Shown here one piece after another: positions 53,943 through 63,732 of a stretch of DNA of 64,000 nt. Position 1 is the first letter of the stretch, and each line of letters opens with the position of its first letter. Source of the stretch: Saccharospirillum sp. (GTDB lineage: Bacteria; Pseudomonadota; Gammaproteobacteria; Pseudomonadales; Natronospirillaceae); the NCBI GenBank assembly GCA_022565595.1, contig JAIUML010000012.1, positions 58,254 to 122,253 of the forward strand, written 5' to 3'. A model generated the notes under the pieces. That model did not search any database. It had not been told where the DNA came from and was given only the letters and a program-made list of their open reading frames with translations. Both the position numbers and the translations under genes were made by a program.

Positions 53943-53975
53943 CTCCCGACATTAAAACAATGAAAACGTCGGGAG
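53943..53975 (+). promoter_or_regulatory. Leader hairpin covering a ribosome site
   Basis: CTCCCGAC (53943-53950) pairs perfectly with GTCGGGAG (53968-53975). The right arm contains the GGGAG Shine-Dalgarno of the small frame that starts at 53982, so folding would hide it. Confidence 0.5.
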
Positions 53976-53981
53976 CCTGTC

Positions 53982-54096
53982 ATGAGAGTGCTGTTGCCAC
54001 TGTTTGTAGGCCTACTCGCCCATGGCGGCAGGCGGCTATGTACTGGCAGGTTATGACCAGGTCCTTGCCGCCTCTCGGGCGACCTTTATCGAATAG
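53982..54096 (+). pseudogene. Small membrane peptide gene, frameshifted
   Basis: ATG 53982 opens MRVLLPLFVGLLA, a hydrophobic start, but the frame then runs to an early stop at residue 25. Skipping one C near 54021 (in the CCC before ATGG) restores a 37-residue single-span peptide ending GGYVLAGYDQVLAASRATFIE at 54096. Either a recent frameshift or a sequencing error is possible. I do not recognise the family. Confidence 0.45.
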
Positions 54097-54112
54097 TCAG
54101 CAAGGTGTCTGA

Positions 54113-54142
54113 CAGAAGTCGCCCTGCCTGGGTCGACTTCTG
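54113..54142. terminator. Hairpin between small frame and glpK
   Basis: A perfect 9-bp inverted repeat CAGAAGTCG/CGACTTCTG with a 12-nt loop, just past the convergent glpK stop. No T-run follows, so terminator function is only plausible. Confidence 0.4.
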
Positions 54143-54152
54143 CCTGGTCGGT

Positions 54153-55643
54153 TCAGCTGGAAAATTGCTGCACACTCTGAATGGCTTTATGCCAGCCCTG
54201 CTTCAGGCGTTTTCGATCCTCCTCGGGCATGGCGGATTCAAAGGTTTTCTCGCACCGCCAGTTCTCCGCCAGTTCGTCCACGGAGTCGTACCAACCCAGT
54301 TGCAGGGCGGCCAACATGGCCGCGCCCAGTGCCGTAGTTTCCGTGACTTCCGGGCGATCAACCGCAGCGCCCAGAATATCGGAAAGGAACTGCATGGCCC
54401 AGTCATTCACCACCATGCCACCATCAACCCGCAGGGCCTGGAGTTCATGAGCGCCGTCAGCATGCATGGCGTCCACCAGATCGGAGGTCTGATAGCCGAC
54501 CGACTGCAAGCCAGCGGTCACGATCTCGGCAATGCCCGTATCGCGCGTCATTCCCAGAATGGCACCGCGCGCGTTAGGGTCCCAATAGGGTGCCCCCAAA
54601 CCCGTAAATGCCGGCACCAGATAGACGGTTTGCTGTGCAGTCACCTGTTCAGCCAGCGTCGAGGATTCGGCCGCATTTTTAATCAGCTGTATACCATCAC
54701 GCAGCCATTGCATGGTTGCGCCAGCCATGAAAATACTGCCTTCCAGTGCGTAGGTTACTTCACCCTTCAACCGATACCCCACAGTGGTCAGCAACTTGTT
54801 GCGTGATTGCAATGGCTGCTTGCCGGTATTCAAAATCAGAAAGCAGCCTGTACCATAAGTGCTTTTTGCCATACCCGGTTTGAAACAGGCCTGGCCCACC
54901 AGAGCAGCCTGTTGGTCTCCCGCTACACCGGCTACAGGAATCGGCGTACCAAAGATTTCAGCATCGGTCTGCCCGAAGTCAGCAGCGCTGTCTTTGACTT
55001 TTGGTAGCAGATTTCGCGGAATGTCGAGCATATCCAGAAGGGCGCTGTCCCATTGCTGAGTGTGAATATTGAACATCAAAGTACGGGAGGCATTGGTAGC
55101 GTCGGTTGCATGAACCTTGCCGCCCGTCAATCGCCACAACAGGAAGGTATCGACAGTACCGAAGGCCAACTCGCCTTTTTTTGCTCGCTCTCTAACGCCA
55201 TCGACGTTTTCCAGTATCCAGCGCAGCTTGGTGCCCGAGAAGTATGGGTCCAGCAGCAGCCCGGTTTTCTCGGCAACCCAACTGGCTCTATCGGCCTTCT
55301 GCAGTTGTTTGCAGTAGTCCGCTGTTCGTCGATCCTGCCAAACAATGGCGTTATAGACTGGCTTGCCTGTGGCTCGATCCCACACCAGGGTGGTTTCACG
55401 TTGATTGGTTATGCCAATTCCCGCCACCTGATCAGCCTGCAAACCCGCCTCTTTCAATACCTGCCGACAAACCGTCAGGGTCGACTCCCAGATGTCTTCA
55501 GGGTCATGCTCTACCCAGCCGTTTTCTGGAAATATCTGTTTGAACTCCTGCTGGGCGCTATGCAGAGGCACCCCCGCTTTGTCGAACAGGATGGCACGAG
55601 AACTCGTCGTGCCTTGATCAATAGACAGAATGACATCAGACAT
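54153..55643 (-). CDS. glpK: Glycerol kinase
   Basis: A 496-residue FGGY kinase (E. coli 502). It has the N-terminal phosphate loop [16 protein letters not shown], the glycerol-site block [17 protein letters not shown] with [24 protein letters not shown] and the C-terminal [16 protein letters not shown]. It makes glycerol 3-phosphate. No glpF or glpD gene is adjacent. The 377-bp gap upstream is shared with the divergent sugar operon. Confidence 0.96.
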   Translation of the reverse strand: MSDVILSIDQGTTSSRAILFDKAGVPLHSAQQEFKQIFPENGWVEHDPEDIWESTLTVCRQVLKEAGLQADQVAGIGITNQRETTLVWDRATGKPVYNAIVWQDRRTADYCKQLQKADRASWVAEKTGLLLDPYFSGTKLRWILENVDGVRERAKKGELAFGTVDTFLLWRLTGGKVHATDATNASRTLMFNIHTQQWDSALLDMLDIPRNLLPKVKDSAADFGQTDAEIFGTPIPVAGVAGDQQAALVGQACFKPGMAKSTYGTGCFLILNTGKQPLQSRNKLLTTVGYRLKGEVTYALEGSIFMAGATMQWLRDGIQLIKNAAESSTLAEQVTAQQTVYLVPAFTGLGAPYWDPNARGAILGMTRDTGIAEIVTAGLQSVGYQTSDLVDAMHADGAHELQALRVDGGMVVNDWAMQFLSDILGAAVDRPEVTETTALGAAMLAALQLGWYDSVDELAENWRCEKTFESAMPEEDRKRLKQGWHKAIQSVQQFSS

Positions 55644-56020
55644 TGTAACGCTTCTCCGTTAGCCGCTTCGGTCAGTGCATGCAGAGCAGTAGAACGCTAT
55701 TGACGATTGGCCCACCCTGTAACACCCAGAATAGCAAAGACTGTAGCAGAACCCCTGGCTAAACTCGAAACCTGCATTGATACAGCATTGATCCAGAGCA
55801 TCCGTCGCTCTCATGGTAACGATTTCAAGACATACTCAGCACCAACAGCGCTTCAAGCACCCTGAAACGTCCAGATAAGGGTGAAAATGGCTGACATCGC
55901 GGATTATAAAGGCAAGCGTCGGTAGGATTAAAAAATTCTTGAAAACGTTACCAAGCTTAACCATACTAAGCCAAATAAAGACAACAAAGCGGCCCTCAGG
56001 GCGGCACAGACGAGGTATTT
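55644..56020. other. 377-bp divergent control region (glpK / sugar operon)
   Basis: No coding frame is convincing here. The only clear signal is a LacI-type palindrome at 55939-55954 close to the sugar operon. No FNR or CRP consensus was recognised by eye. Confidence 0.6.
55939..55954. promoter_or_regulatory. LacI-family-type operator
   Basis: TTGAAAACGTTACCAA is a palindrome around AACGTT with outer TTG/CAA arms (12 of 16 positions symmetric), typical of LacI-family operators. It lies 67-82 nt before the first permease gene, so it likely controls the alpha-galactoside operon. The regulator is not in the window. Confidence 0.6.
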
Positions 56021-56905
56021 ATGGTACACGAGCTCTCTGGTACCAGACGTTGGCATTGGCTGAACCCCTGGCTGTTTCTGCTGCCGGCCGCCATCATGTT
56101 CTCCGTTTACGTTATTTTTCCCATCTTCCAGAGCATCTGGATCAGTTTTCACGAGTGGGATGGTATTGGCGACAAGGTCTTTATCGGCTTTGACAACTAT
56201 CGCGAGCTTTTCGACGACAACCGCTTCTGGACTGCCCTGATCAACAACATCCTCTGGCTGGTGTTTTACATGCTGGCGGTGCCGATTGGTCTAGGGGTAG
56301 CGCTGTTCCTCAATCAACAAGTGCTCGGCATTCGCGCCGTCAAATCCCTGTTCTTTTTTCCTTTTGTGATCTCTCAGGTCATCGTCGGGGTCGTTTTCAC
56401 CTGGTTTTATGACCCAAGCTACGGTTTGTTACAGCGTTTCCTGGCCATTTTCGGTGCAGGTCCTATTCCTGTGTTGGCTGATGAAACCCTGGCGACTTAC
56501 GGCATTATCGTAGCGGGCCTTTGGCCACAAATTGCCTATACGATGATTCTCTATCTGACGGGCCTGAACAACCTGAACCCGGATCAGATCGAAGCCGCGC
56601 GGATGGACGGCGCTCACGGCTGGACCATGCTCACCAAGGTGATACTGCCTCAACTCAGGCCTGCGACCTTTATTGCCATAGTGGTTACTGTCGTTGGCGC
56701 CCTGCGTTCATTCGATCTGGTGGCGACCATGACCGGTGGCGGCCCCTGGGGCAGCTCCAACGTCCTGGCGTTCTTCATGTATGAACAGGCCATCTTCAGT
56801 TACCGCATGGGCTATGGCGCCGCCATTGCTACGGTGCTCTTCCTTATCATGTTGATCTACATCGCCTTCTTCCTGTGGCGCATGTTGCAGGCAGAGAGGG
56901 GTTAA
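56021..56905 (+). CDS. Sugar ABC transporter permease (CUT1, MalF-like)
   Basis: A 294-residue permease with six helices. The cytoplasmic coupling loop EAARMDGAHGWTMLTKVILPQLRP carries the conserved EAA-G motif that meets the ATPase. The start has GAGG upstream. It pairs with the MalG-like permease encoded 3 bp downstream. The operon also holds an alpha-galactosidase and a binding protein, so the cargo is probably a galactoside such as melibiose or raffinose. No ATPase gene is present. Confidence 0.92.
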   Translation: MVHELSGTRRWHWLNPWLFLLPAAIMFSVYVIFPIFQSIWISFHEWDGIGDKVFIGFDNYRELFDDNRFWTALINNILWLVFYMLAVPIGLGVALFLNQQVLGIRAVKSLFFFPFVISQVIVGVVFTWFYDPSYGLLQRFLAIFGAGPIPVLADETLATYGIIVAGLWPQIAYTMILYLTGLNNLNPDQIEAARMDGAHGWTMLTKVILPQLRPATFIAIVVTVVGALRSFDLVATMTGGGPWGSSNVLAFFMYEQAIFSYRMGYGAAIATVLFLIMLIYIAFFLWRMLQAERG

Positions 56906-56908
56906 AGG

Positions 56909-57760
56909 ATGTTTCCAACACCGATTCAACAAACCAGTCGCTTTACGCAGATCAGTTACCGCATCGCACTGCCGGTTTCCATCATCCTCTGGCTGCTGCC
57001 GCTGGCCGCTGTCATGATGACCTCTGTCCGCTCACTGGCAGACATCAATGCCGGCAACTATTGGGGCGTGCCCACCGAATGGATGCTGGTTGAGAACTAT
57101 ACGGCCGTATTCGCCAACACCAACATGGCCCGCTACCTGCTGAACAGCGTCATGATTACCGTACCGGTGATGATCGGCTCTGTTGCCCTGGCGACCATGG
57201 CAGGCTTTGCGCTTTCGAAGTTCAAATTCCGGGGTCGCATAGCCATCTTCGCGACCTTTATCGGTGGTAACTTTGTGCCCTTTCAGATTCTGATGATCCC
57301 GGTTCGGGATCTGACCATCTCTCTGGGCATGTACGACACCATCTGGGCGCTGATTATTTTCCATATCGCCTTTCAGACCGGCTTCTGCACCCTGTTCATG
57401 CGCAACTTCATCATCGGCCTGCCCGATGAACTCATTGAGTCCTGCCGCCTCGAAGGCGCAAACGATTGGCAGATCTTTACTCGCATTATTATTCCACTGG
57501 TACGACCAGCATTGGCTGCCCTGGCGGTGCTGATTTTCACCTTCATCTGGAACGACTATTTCTGGGCACTGGTGTTGGTGCAGAGCGATGAAGTCAGGCC
57601 GGTGACAGCAGGCATCAGCGCGCTTCGCGGGCAATGGCTGGCCTCCTGGCAGTTGATTTCGGCTGGCTCCATCATCGCCGCTTTGCCTCCGGTCATACTC
57701 TTCTTTGCGATGCAGAAACACTTCATCGCAGGGCTGACACTGGGCGCCACCAAGGGGTAA
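56909..57760 (+). CDS. Sugar ABC transporter permease (CUT1, MalG-like)
   Basis: A 283-residue permease. The EAA-type loop reads ESCRLEGANDWQIFTRIIIPLVRP and the C-terminus KHFIAGLTLGATKG is the usual CUT1 ending. It starts 3 bp after the first permease, and its stop TAA overlaps a possible ATG of the galactosidase gene. It forms the membrane channel with the MalF-like partner. Confidence 0.93.
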   Translation: MFPTPIQQTSRFTQISYRIALPVSIILWLLPLAAVMMTSVRSLADINAGNYWGVPTEWMLVENYTAVFANTNMARYLLNSVMITVPVMIGSVALATMAGFALSKFKFRGRIAIFATFIGGNFVPFQILMIPVRDLTISLGMYDTIWALIIFHIAFQTGFCTLFMRNFIIGLPDELIESCRLEGANDWQIFTRIIIPLVRPALAALAVLIFTFIWNDYFWALVLVQSDEVRPVTAGISALRGQWLASWQLISAGSIIAALPPVILFFAMQKHFIAGLTLGATKG

Positions 57761-57762
57761 TG

Positions 57763-59889
57763 ATGACCGAGCAACTGTTGAGACTGGATTCCAATGCATC
57801 CACCCTGCTGATTGAGGTGAATGCAGAAGCACCGGTGATTCGCTACTGGGGAGCGAGGCTGAACGCCGATCCTGCCCCAGGGTTGTGGGGGCCGGCCTTG
57901 CCGCAAGCCGGGCAGGATGAAGTCCGGCCGCTGAGCATTGCCTCAACCCTGGCCGATGGCACCTTTCTCGAACCTGCTTTGCGTGCCCACTTTCAAGGGG
58001 CCGGCTGGGCACCTCAGTGGCGAGTGCAGAACGTCCGTCAAAACAGCAACCAGATAGGGTTCGACTTGCTCAGTAGCGACCAGCGCTACCGACTTCGTTG
58101 GCAGGTCACGCTGGATACAAGCACCGATGTACTCGCCTTCGATGTCACCATCGAGAACCAGAGCGATCGCCACCTTGCTCTGGAGCAGTGGCTAACGACC
58201 TTGCCACTACCGAGAAGTTTCGGCGAGATGCTGGGCTTCACCGGGCGGTGGGTGCAGGAATTTCAACCCAATCGTCAGGCTTTGCCCATCGGTTCACTGG
58301 AATTCACCAATCTAAAAGGCCGCACCTCTCACGATCACTTCCCTGGTGTTCTGGTTGGTGAAACCGGCTTTGGTGCGCAGCGTGGAGAAGTATTCGCCTT
58401 TCACCTTGGCTGGAGTGGCAATCACCGACTGCGCCTTGAGCGCAGTCAGTCGGGCCTGACTCAATTTCAGGCCGGAGCCCACTTGTTGCCCGGCGAAATA
58501 GACCTTGAGCCAGGAGAGGATTTCACTGCGCCTACACTCTTTGCGACCCGCTCAGCGAGTGGCTTTAACACCATAGGCCACAATTTCCAGCGATTCGTTC
58601 GGCAACAGTTATTGCGCTGGCCGGAGCAAAAACCGAGACCCGTGCACATCAACACCTGGGAAGCCATCTACTTTGACCACACCCAGAAAGCACTGGACGA
58701 TCTCGCCAGCGCAGCAACCGAAGTCGGTGCAGAACGCTACGTGCTGGATGATGGCTGGTTCCAGGGCCGACGAAATGACCGAGCAGGCTTGGGCGACTGG
58801 ACAGTCGACACCCAGGTTTACCCCGAAAAACTCCACCCTCTGGCTGCCACTTTGAACCAACAGGGCCTGGAATTCGGGCTCTGGGTTGAGCCCGAAATGG
58901 TCAACCCGGATTCCAATCTCTATCGCGCTCACCCGGAGTGGGCGCTCGCGATAGAAGGCCAGCATCAACCCCTGGCTCGCCAGCAAAGAGTACTGGACCT
59001 GACCCGACCAGAGGTGGAAGCCTGGTTGTTCGAACACCTCGATGCCCTGCTCAAGGAATACCCCATCACCTATCTGAAGTGGGACATGAATCGAGACCTC
59101 GTGCAGGCAGCCAATCAAACCGGCCGAGCAGCAACCCATAAGCAGACTCTGGCACTGTACCGGCTTCTGACCAGAATTCGCAACGCCCACCCTGGCGTAG
59201 AAATAGAGTCCTGCGCATCCGGCGGTGCCCGCATGGACTATGGCATTTTGAAGCACACACACCGCTTCTGGTTGAGTGATTGCAATGACGCTCATGAGCG
59301 CCAGCAGATGCAGCAATGGGCATCACTCTTCTTCCCGGCTGAAGTCCTGGGCAGCCACATCGGGCCTCTGTCCAGTCATACGACGGGACGCATGCATTCC
59401 CTTGCTACTCGCGCCGGTACTGCCTTGTTTGGCCACATGGGCATCGAGTGGGACGTCCGACAGTTGACAGCGAATGAACGCAAAGAACTGCGCCACTTTA
59501 TCCAGTTGCACAAGGAATGGCGCGACCTGATTCACAGCGGTGTACGCAGCCAATTGAACGCAGACGATCCAAACCAGATTGCCTTTCAAATACTGCCTGA
59601 ATCCGACAGTGATGAAGACCGCCACCTGGTCAGTGTATTTCAACGGCAGGCGCCGCAATTGGCCCTGCCGGGCGTATTAAAACTCACCGGGCTTGAAGCC
59701 ACAAAGTTGTACCGACTGGTGCGTCTGATCGAGCCCGACAAAACAGGCCACTTGATGAAAGCGAAGCCAGCCTGGATAAACAACGATACTGCATACAGTG
59801 GCGACAGTCTGATGAAAGTCGGCCTGCCACTGCCAGTCATGGACCCGGACACCCTGCTGGTTTTTAGCCTGGTGCCCGACAAGGAATAA
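57763..59889 (+). CDS. Alpha-galactosidase, GH36
   Basis: A 708-residue GH36 enzyme without signal peptide, so cytoplasmic. N-terminal beta-sandwich, then the barrel from NTWEAIYFDHTQKAL. The catalytic nucleophile is Asp441 in YLKWDMNRDL and the acid/base is Asp506 in LSDCNDAHERQQMQ; ERYVLDDGWFQGRRND is the substrate loop. It releases galactose from alpha-galactosides brought in by the ABC system encoded around it. The start at 57763 is taken; the ATG at 57760 overlaps the permease stop. Confidence 0.94.
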   Translation: MTEQLLRLDSNASTLLIEVNAEAPVIRYWGARLNADPAPGLWGPALPQAGQDEVRPLSIASTLADGTFLEPALRAHFQGAGWAPQWRVQNVRQNSNQIGFDLLSSDQRYRLRWQVTLDTSTDVLAFDVTIENQSDRHLALEQWLTTLPLPRSFGEMLGFTGRWVQEFQPNRQALPIGSLEFTNLKGRTSHDHFPGVLVGETGFGAQRGEVFAFHLGWSGNHRLRLERSQSGLTQFQAGAHLLPGEIDLEPGEDFTAPTLFATRSASGFNTIGHNFQRFVRQQLLRWPEQKPRPVHINTWEAIYFDHTQKALDDLASAATEVGAERYVLDDGWFQGRRNDRAGLGDWTVDTQVYPEKLHPLAATLNQQGLEFGLWVEPEMVNPDSNLYRAHPEWALAIEGQHQPLARQQRVLDLTRPEVEAWLFEHLDALLKEYPITYLKWDMNRDLVQAANQTGRAATHKQTLALYRLLTRIRNAHPGVEIESCASGGARMDYGILKHTHRFWLSDCNDAHERQQMQQWASLFFPAEVLGSHIGPLSSHTTGRMHSLATRAGTALFGHMGIEWDVRQLTANERKELRHFIQLHKEWRDLIHSGVRSQLNADDPNQIAFQILPESDSDEDRHLVSVFQRQAPQLALPGVLKLTGLEATKLYRLVRLIEPDKTGHLMKAKPAWINNDTAYSGDSLMKVGLPLPVMDPDTLLVFSLVPDKE

Positions 59890-59894
59890 CCACA

Positions 59895-59915
59895 AGCGAC
59901 ACAGGATGTGTCGTT
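59895..59915 (+). other. Intra-operon hairpin before the binding-protein gene
   Basis: A 9-bp stem (59895-59903 with 59907-59915, one G-T pair) and 3-nt loop just after the galactosidase stop. A second imperfect hairpin follows at about 59939-59964. Such stems in ABC operons often stabilise one segment of the mRNA. Confidence 0.4.
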
Positions 59916-60123
59916 GCGGTCGACAGGCCGTCTTTATTCACCCGGTCATGACTAGTGACGGGTGTAGTAATTCTGGCAATGCATGCATGGCCGGACGAAC
60001 CCCAGCAAATCCGGAAGATTGGCTTGGGTCTCATACCAGCAACAGAACAAGGGTGCCGACATGGCACTAAAACGGGGCCAGGCCCCACATTTCGTCAAAC
60101 AACAAGTAGAGAAGGACGAGGCT

Positions 60124-61341
60124 ATGAAACTCAGAAAACTACTGACTGCCAGCGCCATTGGTGCCGTTATGATGGCTCAGGCCAGTGCCAGCACACTGGT
60201 CATCAACTCCAACCAGTCGGACCCGGCTCCACGCGCCGCCTGGGGAGAATTGATCAATGACTTCCGTGCTGAAAACCCCGACATCACAGTGCGCGTCAAC
60301 GAGTACGACCATGAAGGCTACAAGAGCGCCATCCGCAACTGGCTGGTAACCTCTCCGCCCGATGTTGTCTTCTGGTTTGCCGGCGAGCGGATGAAATACT
60401 TCGTGGATCGCGGCTTGATTGAAGACGTCTCCGACGTTTGGGACAACAATAACCTGCATCAGGATTTCGCCTCCACTCGCTCATCCATGAGCGTCGATGG
60501 CAAGCAATATGGCGTACCAGCCACCTACTACCAGTGGGGTATGTATTACAACGCTGACATCTTCAATGAACTCGGACTATCAGAACCCCGCACCTGGGAA
60601 GAGTTCATGTCGGTCAATGAAACCATCAAGAATGCAGGCTATACCCCTATCACCATCGGCACTCGCTTCTTGTGGACTACGGCTGGCTGGTTTGACTATC
60701 TCAACCTGCGCGTCAACGGGCTCGACTTCCACATTGATTTAATGGATGGCAATGTCCCCTACACCGACGAGCGTGTCCGCAAGGTATTCGAGTACTGGCA
60801 ACAACTGGTAGATAACGACTACTTTATCGCGAACCACGCGTCCTACAGCTGGCAGGAAGCTCAGGCCCCCTTGTTGAATGGACAGGCGGCCATGTACCTG
60901 ATGGGCAACTTCCTGACACCCAGCTTCCCCGAAGGCTCCAACTTCGACTTCTTCCAGTTCCCGATTATCGACCCCAGCATCGGAGTTTATGAAGACGCCC
61001 CAACCGACACCGTTCACATTCCGGCGCGCGCTCGTAACAAGGACGAAGCACGTCGCTTCCTCGAGTTTGTCGCTCGCCCTGAGGTACAGACCAAGCTGAA
61101 CCTGGCGCTGAACCAGCTGCCTACCAACGCTCGCTCTGAAGTAGGTGATGACAAGTTCCTGCAGCAAGGCCTGCAGATGCTGTCCAATGCCGATGGTACG
61201 GCTCAGTTCTATGATCGCGATACCGATCCCGGCATGGCCGCTGAAGGCATGAAAGGCTTCCAGGAGTTCATGGTCAACCCGGATCGCCTGGACCGCATAC
61301 TGGCCGATCTGGAGCGTGTACGTCAGCGTACATTCCGTTAA
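60124..61341 (+). CDS. Sugar ABC transporter substrate-binding protein (CUT1)
   Basis: A 405-residue binding protein with signal peptide (about 1-23, MMAQASAS). SBP_bac_1 fold: LVINSNQSDPAPRAAWGELI, PPDVVFWFAGERMKYF, YGVPATYYQWGMYYNADIF, ARRFLEFVARPEVQTKLN. The Trp- and Asp-rich pocket fits an oligosaccharide. The ATG at 60124 follows a purine-rich GAGAAGGACGAGG run. It is the last gene of the galactoside operon, 234 bp after the galactosidase, and ends at a strong terminator. Confidence 0.92.
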   Translation: MKLRKLLTASAIGAVMMAQASASTLVINSNQSDPAPRAAWGELINDFRAENPDITVRVNEYDHEGYKSAIRNWLVTSPPDVVFWFAGERMKYFVDRGLIEDVSDVWDNNNLHQDFASTRSSMSVDGKQYGVPATYYQWGMYYNADIFNELGLSEPRTWEEFMSVNETIKNAGYTPITIGTRFLWTTAGWFDYLNLRVNGLDFHIDLMDGNVPYTDERVRKVFEYWQQLVDNDYFIANHASYSWQEAQAPLLNGQAAMYLMGNFLTPSFPEGSNFDFFQFPIIDPSIGVYEDAPTDTVHIPARARNKDEARRFLEFVARPEVQTKLNLALNQLPTNARSEVGDDKFLQQGLQMLSNADGTAQFYDRDTDPGMAAEGMKGFQEFMVNPDRLDRILADLERVRQRTFR

Positions 61342-61360
61342 TAAAGGACCAGACTGCATA

Positions 61361-61384
61361 GGGCGGCGAAAGCCGCCCTTTTTT
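61361..61384 (+). terminator. Rho-independent terminator of the galactoside operon
   Basis: GGGCGGC-GAAA-GCCGCCC followed by TTTTTT: a 7-bp GC stem with a GNRA loop and a six-T tract, 20 bp past the binding-protein stop. Confidence 0.95.
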
Positions 61385-61515
61385 ATGCCCTCCATTACAA
61401 AGCTTGCTGCCCGATCCCATCATTCCCGCTGTGTCATCAGACCCCTTTCAGCATCTGACAAGCCCTGACTTTTCCTTTACTATTTACAGATCACTCCATC
61501 CTTGAAGGGATACAG

Positions 61516-63714
61516 ATGAAGCGACTATTGGTTCGATTGGGAACAGCAGTATTGGGTGTTCTCTGCCTGTTCGGAGCAAACCTGAGCTTTGACCGCGGCT
61601 TTACGACCATGAGTGAAGTCCGCCAACTGGATCGAATGCCACCCACCACCATAGAGGCACTGGCCAACGGCCCCTACCGCCTCAGCGGCGAGGTCAGCTC
61701 CGCCAATGGTCTGCTGACAGCACCCTACTCCGAACGCGAAGGCCTCTATGTTCGCTATCGCCTCGAAGAAGAATACCGTGACTCCGACGGCAATCGGAAA
61801 ACCAGAACTCTTGAAAGCGGTGCAAGCAGTACCCTATTCAATCTGACGGATGACAGCGGAACGGTCCTTGTCGATCCAAGTCTCTCAACCGGACAGATCA
61901 ACTGGGCTATCGACCAGAATTACCGCAGACGTTCCGGCGACCTTATTTACAGCGAGTGGGTTCTGCTGCCTGACCAACTCGTCAATCTGACCGGCAATTA
62001 TCGACCACAGGACAACAAAATCGTCTTTTTCGAGAATGCCTTCAACCTGCCTTACATCGTCGCTGATCGAGCCCTTCAAGTAGAGGGGGGAAGACGCCTG
62101 TTCACCGCGAGCATACTGATATCCATCGCTTGCACCCTGGCCTCAGTAGGTGTGGCTTTGCTGCTGATTTCAGTCAAGGTACATCGTTTCTGGGTTTACG
62201 TTTTGGCCATGTCACTCATCTTGATCAGCTACCTCGGATCAACCGGTGTCGTTCACCTGGAAAGGGATTGGCAACGTGCTGCGGATCTCTATCAGAATCG
62301 CCTGCAAGGTGTACAGGAACAAGGCATGACGGCTGAGCAATTGGCCGACCTCTATCGCATGAGGCTGGTCATAGAATCAGGTGCTTCACAATGGCCTGAC
62401 AACCGACTGTTTGAACCTCTGGCCGGGAGTCATTTCCCCGTACCCGATGAGTTATCCGAAAGCGCCAGACAACAAATAGCCGTTGAATTTATGCCTGAAC
62501 CTGGCAGCCGATACAGCAACGCTATGCTCAGCTTTATAATGGGCCTGCTTAGCATTATTCTGAGCATTGCCTTGCTTCGCTTTGGTATCAAAAGCATAAA
62601 GTTGAAACGCCTGATTGAGCATGTACCAACAGCGGCAGCCAGTGGTCTCAGTTTTGGTTTATCTGAACTGAAAGGATTGGTTCGACCAGACGACTTACAC
62701 CCCACCATCACCAGCAAGTTGTCTCAGGCTCCCTGTGTGGCTTATAAGTACGATATTTCAGAGCGCCGTGGCACGGGAAAAAAGGCGAGTTGGGTCACGC
62801 TCGAATCAGGGGAATACAGCACGCCCTTCTGGCTTGAAGACGACAGCGGCAAGGCCCTGGTTTATCCCGAAAAAGCCAACATCAGCTACCCGGAAAAGTA
62901 CCTGAGGCGACAGGGGCGTAAACGGTACACGGAGTACTGGCTGCCACCTGAACTGAACATCTACTGCCTGGGCTTCGCCGGCATGGATGAGCATCACCCG
63001 GGCAATCTCGCCATTCAAAAAGACGAAAACAACCCTTACCTGATCACCACTAAAACCGAAAAAGAAGTGGTTGAAGGCAAAGGCGCGCTAGGCTTTCTAT
63101 TGACCGCACTCAGCCTTGGCCTGTTCCTGTTCGCAGCAACGACCAGCCTGAGTGCCAGTAGCCAATTGACACCGTCAGACTTGCTGATTACCGCACTATT
63201 GGTACCGGTATTTCTGCTCGTTTATGTGCTCATACTGCACTACAACGATCTGATATTTCTGCGCAACAGAGCCGAAACGGCCTGGAGCAATATCGGTACC
63301 GTACTGCAACGACGTCACGACCTCTGGCCTAGACTTCAATCGACAGTAGAAGCCTACCTGGAGCACGAATCGCAACTGCTCGAAGACATAACACAACTGC
63401 GAACCACCCAGGCACACAAGAGCGACAAGGCAGAGGAATTGAGTGAACACCTGGATCATGAGATTCAGACTGCGCGCAAGGTCATCGCTCGCGCAGAAGA
63501 TTACCCTGAGCTGAAAGGCAATACGGTTGTTGAGCATTTCATGGCACAGATGGAAGCGACTGAAAATTACTTGTCCCTTTTAAGGAATGCTTACAACGAT
63601 GCGGTAGAAATATATAACACCCGTATTCAATCGCTGCCGGATGTCATTCTGGCGAAGCTGTTTCGCTTCAAGAGTGGGAACTTGTTTCGGGCCAGGGTAG
63701 ATGGAGGCTCTTGA
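61516..63714 (+). CDS. LemA-domain membrane protein with two GIDE-like domains
   Basis: A 732-residue protein with about six membrane segments (near 5-25, 195-217, 222-242, 337-357, 524-545, 555-575). Two related soluble modules are visible: one at about 45-185 (GLYVRYRLEEEY, GASSTLFNLTDDSGTVLVDP, YSEWVLLPDQLVNLTGNY) and one at about 365-515 (CVAYKYDISERR, GEYSTPFWLEDDSGKALVYP, YTEYWLPPELNIYCLGFA). Both resemble the GIDE fold of MUL1-type proteins. The C-terminus (574-730) is a LemA domain: YNDLIFLRNRAETAWSNIG, LQRRHDLWPRL. The function is unknown; it is a single gene with its own short leader. Confidence 0.82.
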   Translation: MKRLLVRLGTAVLGVLCLFGANLSFDRGFTTMSEVRQLDRMPPTTIEALANGPYRLSGEVSSANGLLTAPYSEREGLYVRYRLEEEYRDSDGNRKTRTLESGASSTLFNLTDDSGTVLVDPSLSTGQINWAIDQNYRRRSGDLIYSEWVLLPDQLVNLTGNYRPQDNKIVFFENAFNLPYIVADRALQVEGGRRLFTASILISIACTLASVGVALLLISVKVHRFWVYVLAMSLILISYLGSTGVVHLERDWQRAADLYQNRLQGVQEQGMTAEQLADLYRMRLVIESGASQWPDNRLFEPLAGSHFPVPDELSESARQQIAVEFMPEPGSRYSNAMLSFIMGLLSIILSIALLRFGIKSIKLKRLIEHVPTAAASGLSFGLSELKGLVRPDDLHPTITSKLSQAPCVAYKYDISERRGTGKKASWVTLESGEYSTPFWLEDDSGKALVYPEKANISYPEKYLRRQGRKRYTEYWLPPELNIYCLGFAGMDEHHPGNLAIQKDENNPYLITTKTEKEVVEGKGALGFLLTALSLGLFLFAATTSLSASSQLTPSDLLITALLVPVFLLVYVLILHYNDLIFLRNRAETAWSNIGTVLQRRHDLWPRLQSTVEAYLEHESQLLEDITQLRTTQAHKSDKAEELSEHLDHEIQTARKVIARAEDYPELKGNTVVEHFMAQMEATENYLSLLRNAYNDAVEIYNTRIQSLPDVILAKLFRFKSGNLFRARVDGGS

Positions 63715-63732
63715 TGGCGGCGCTGTAGAAAG

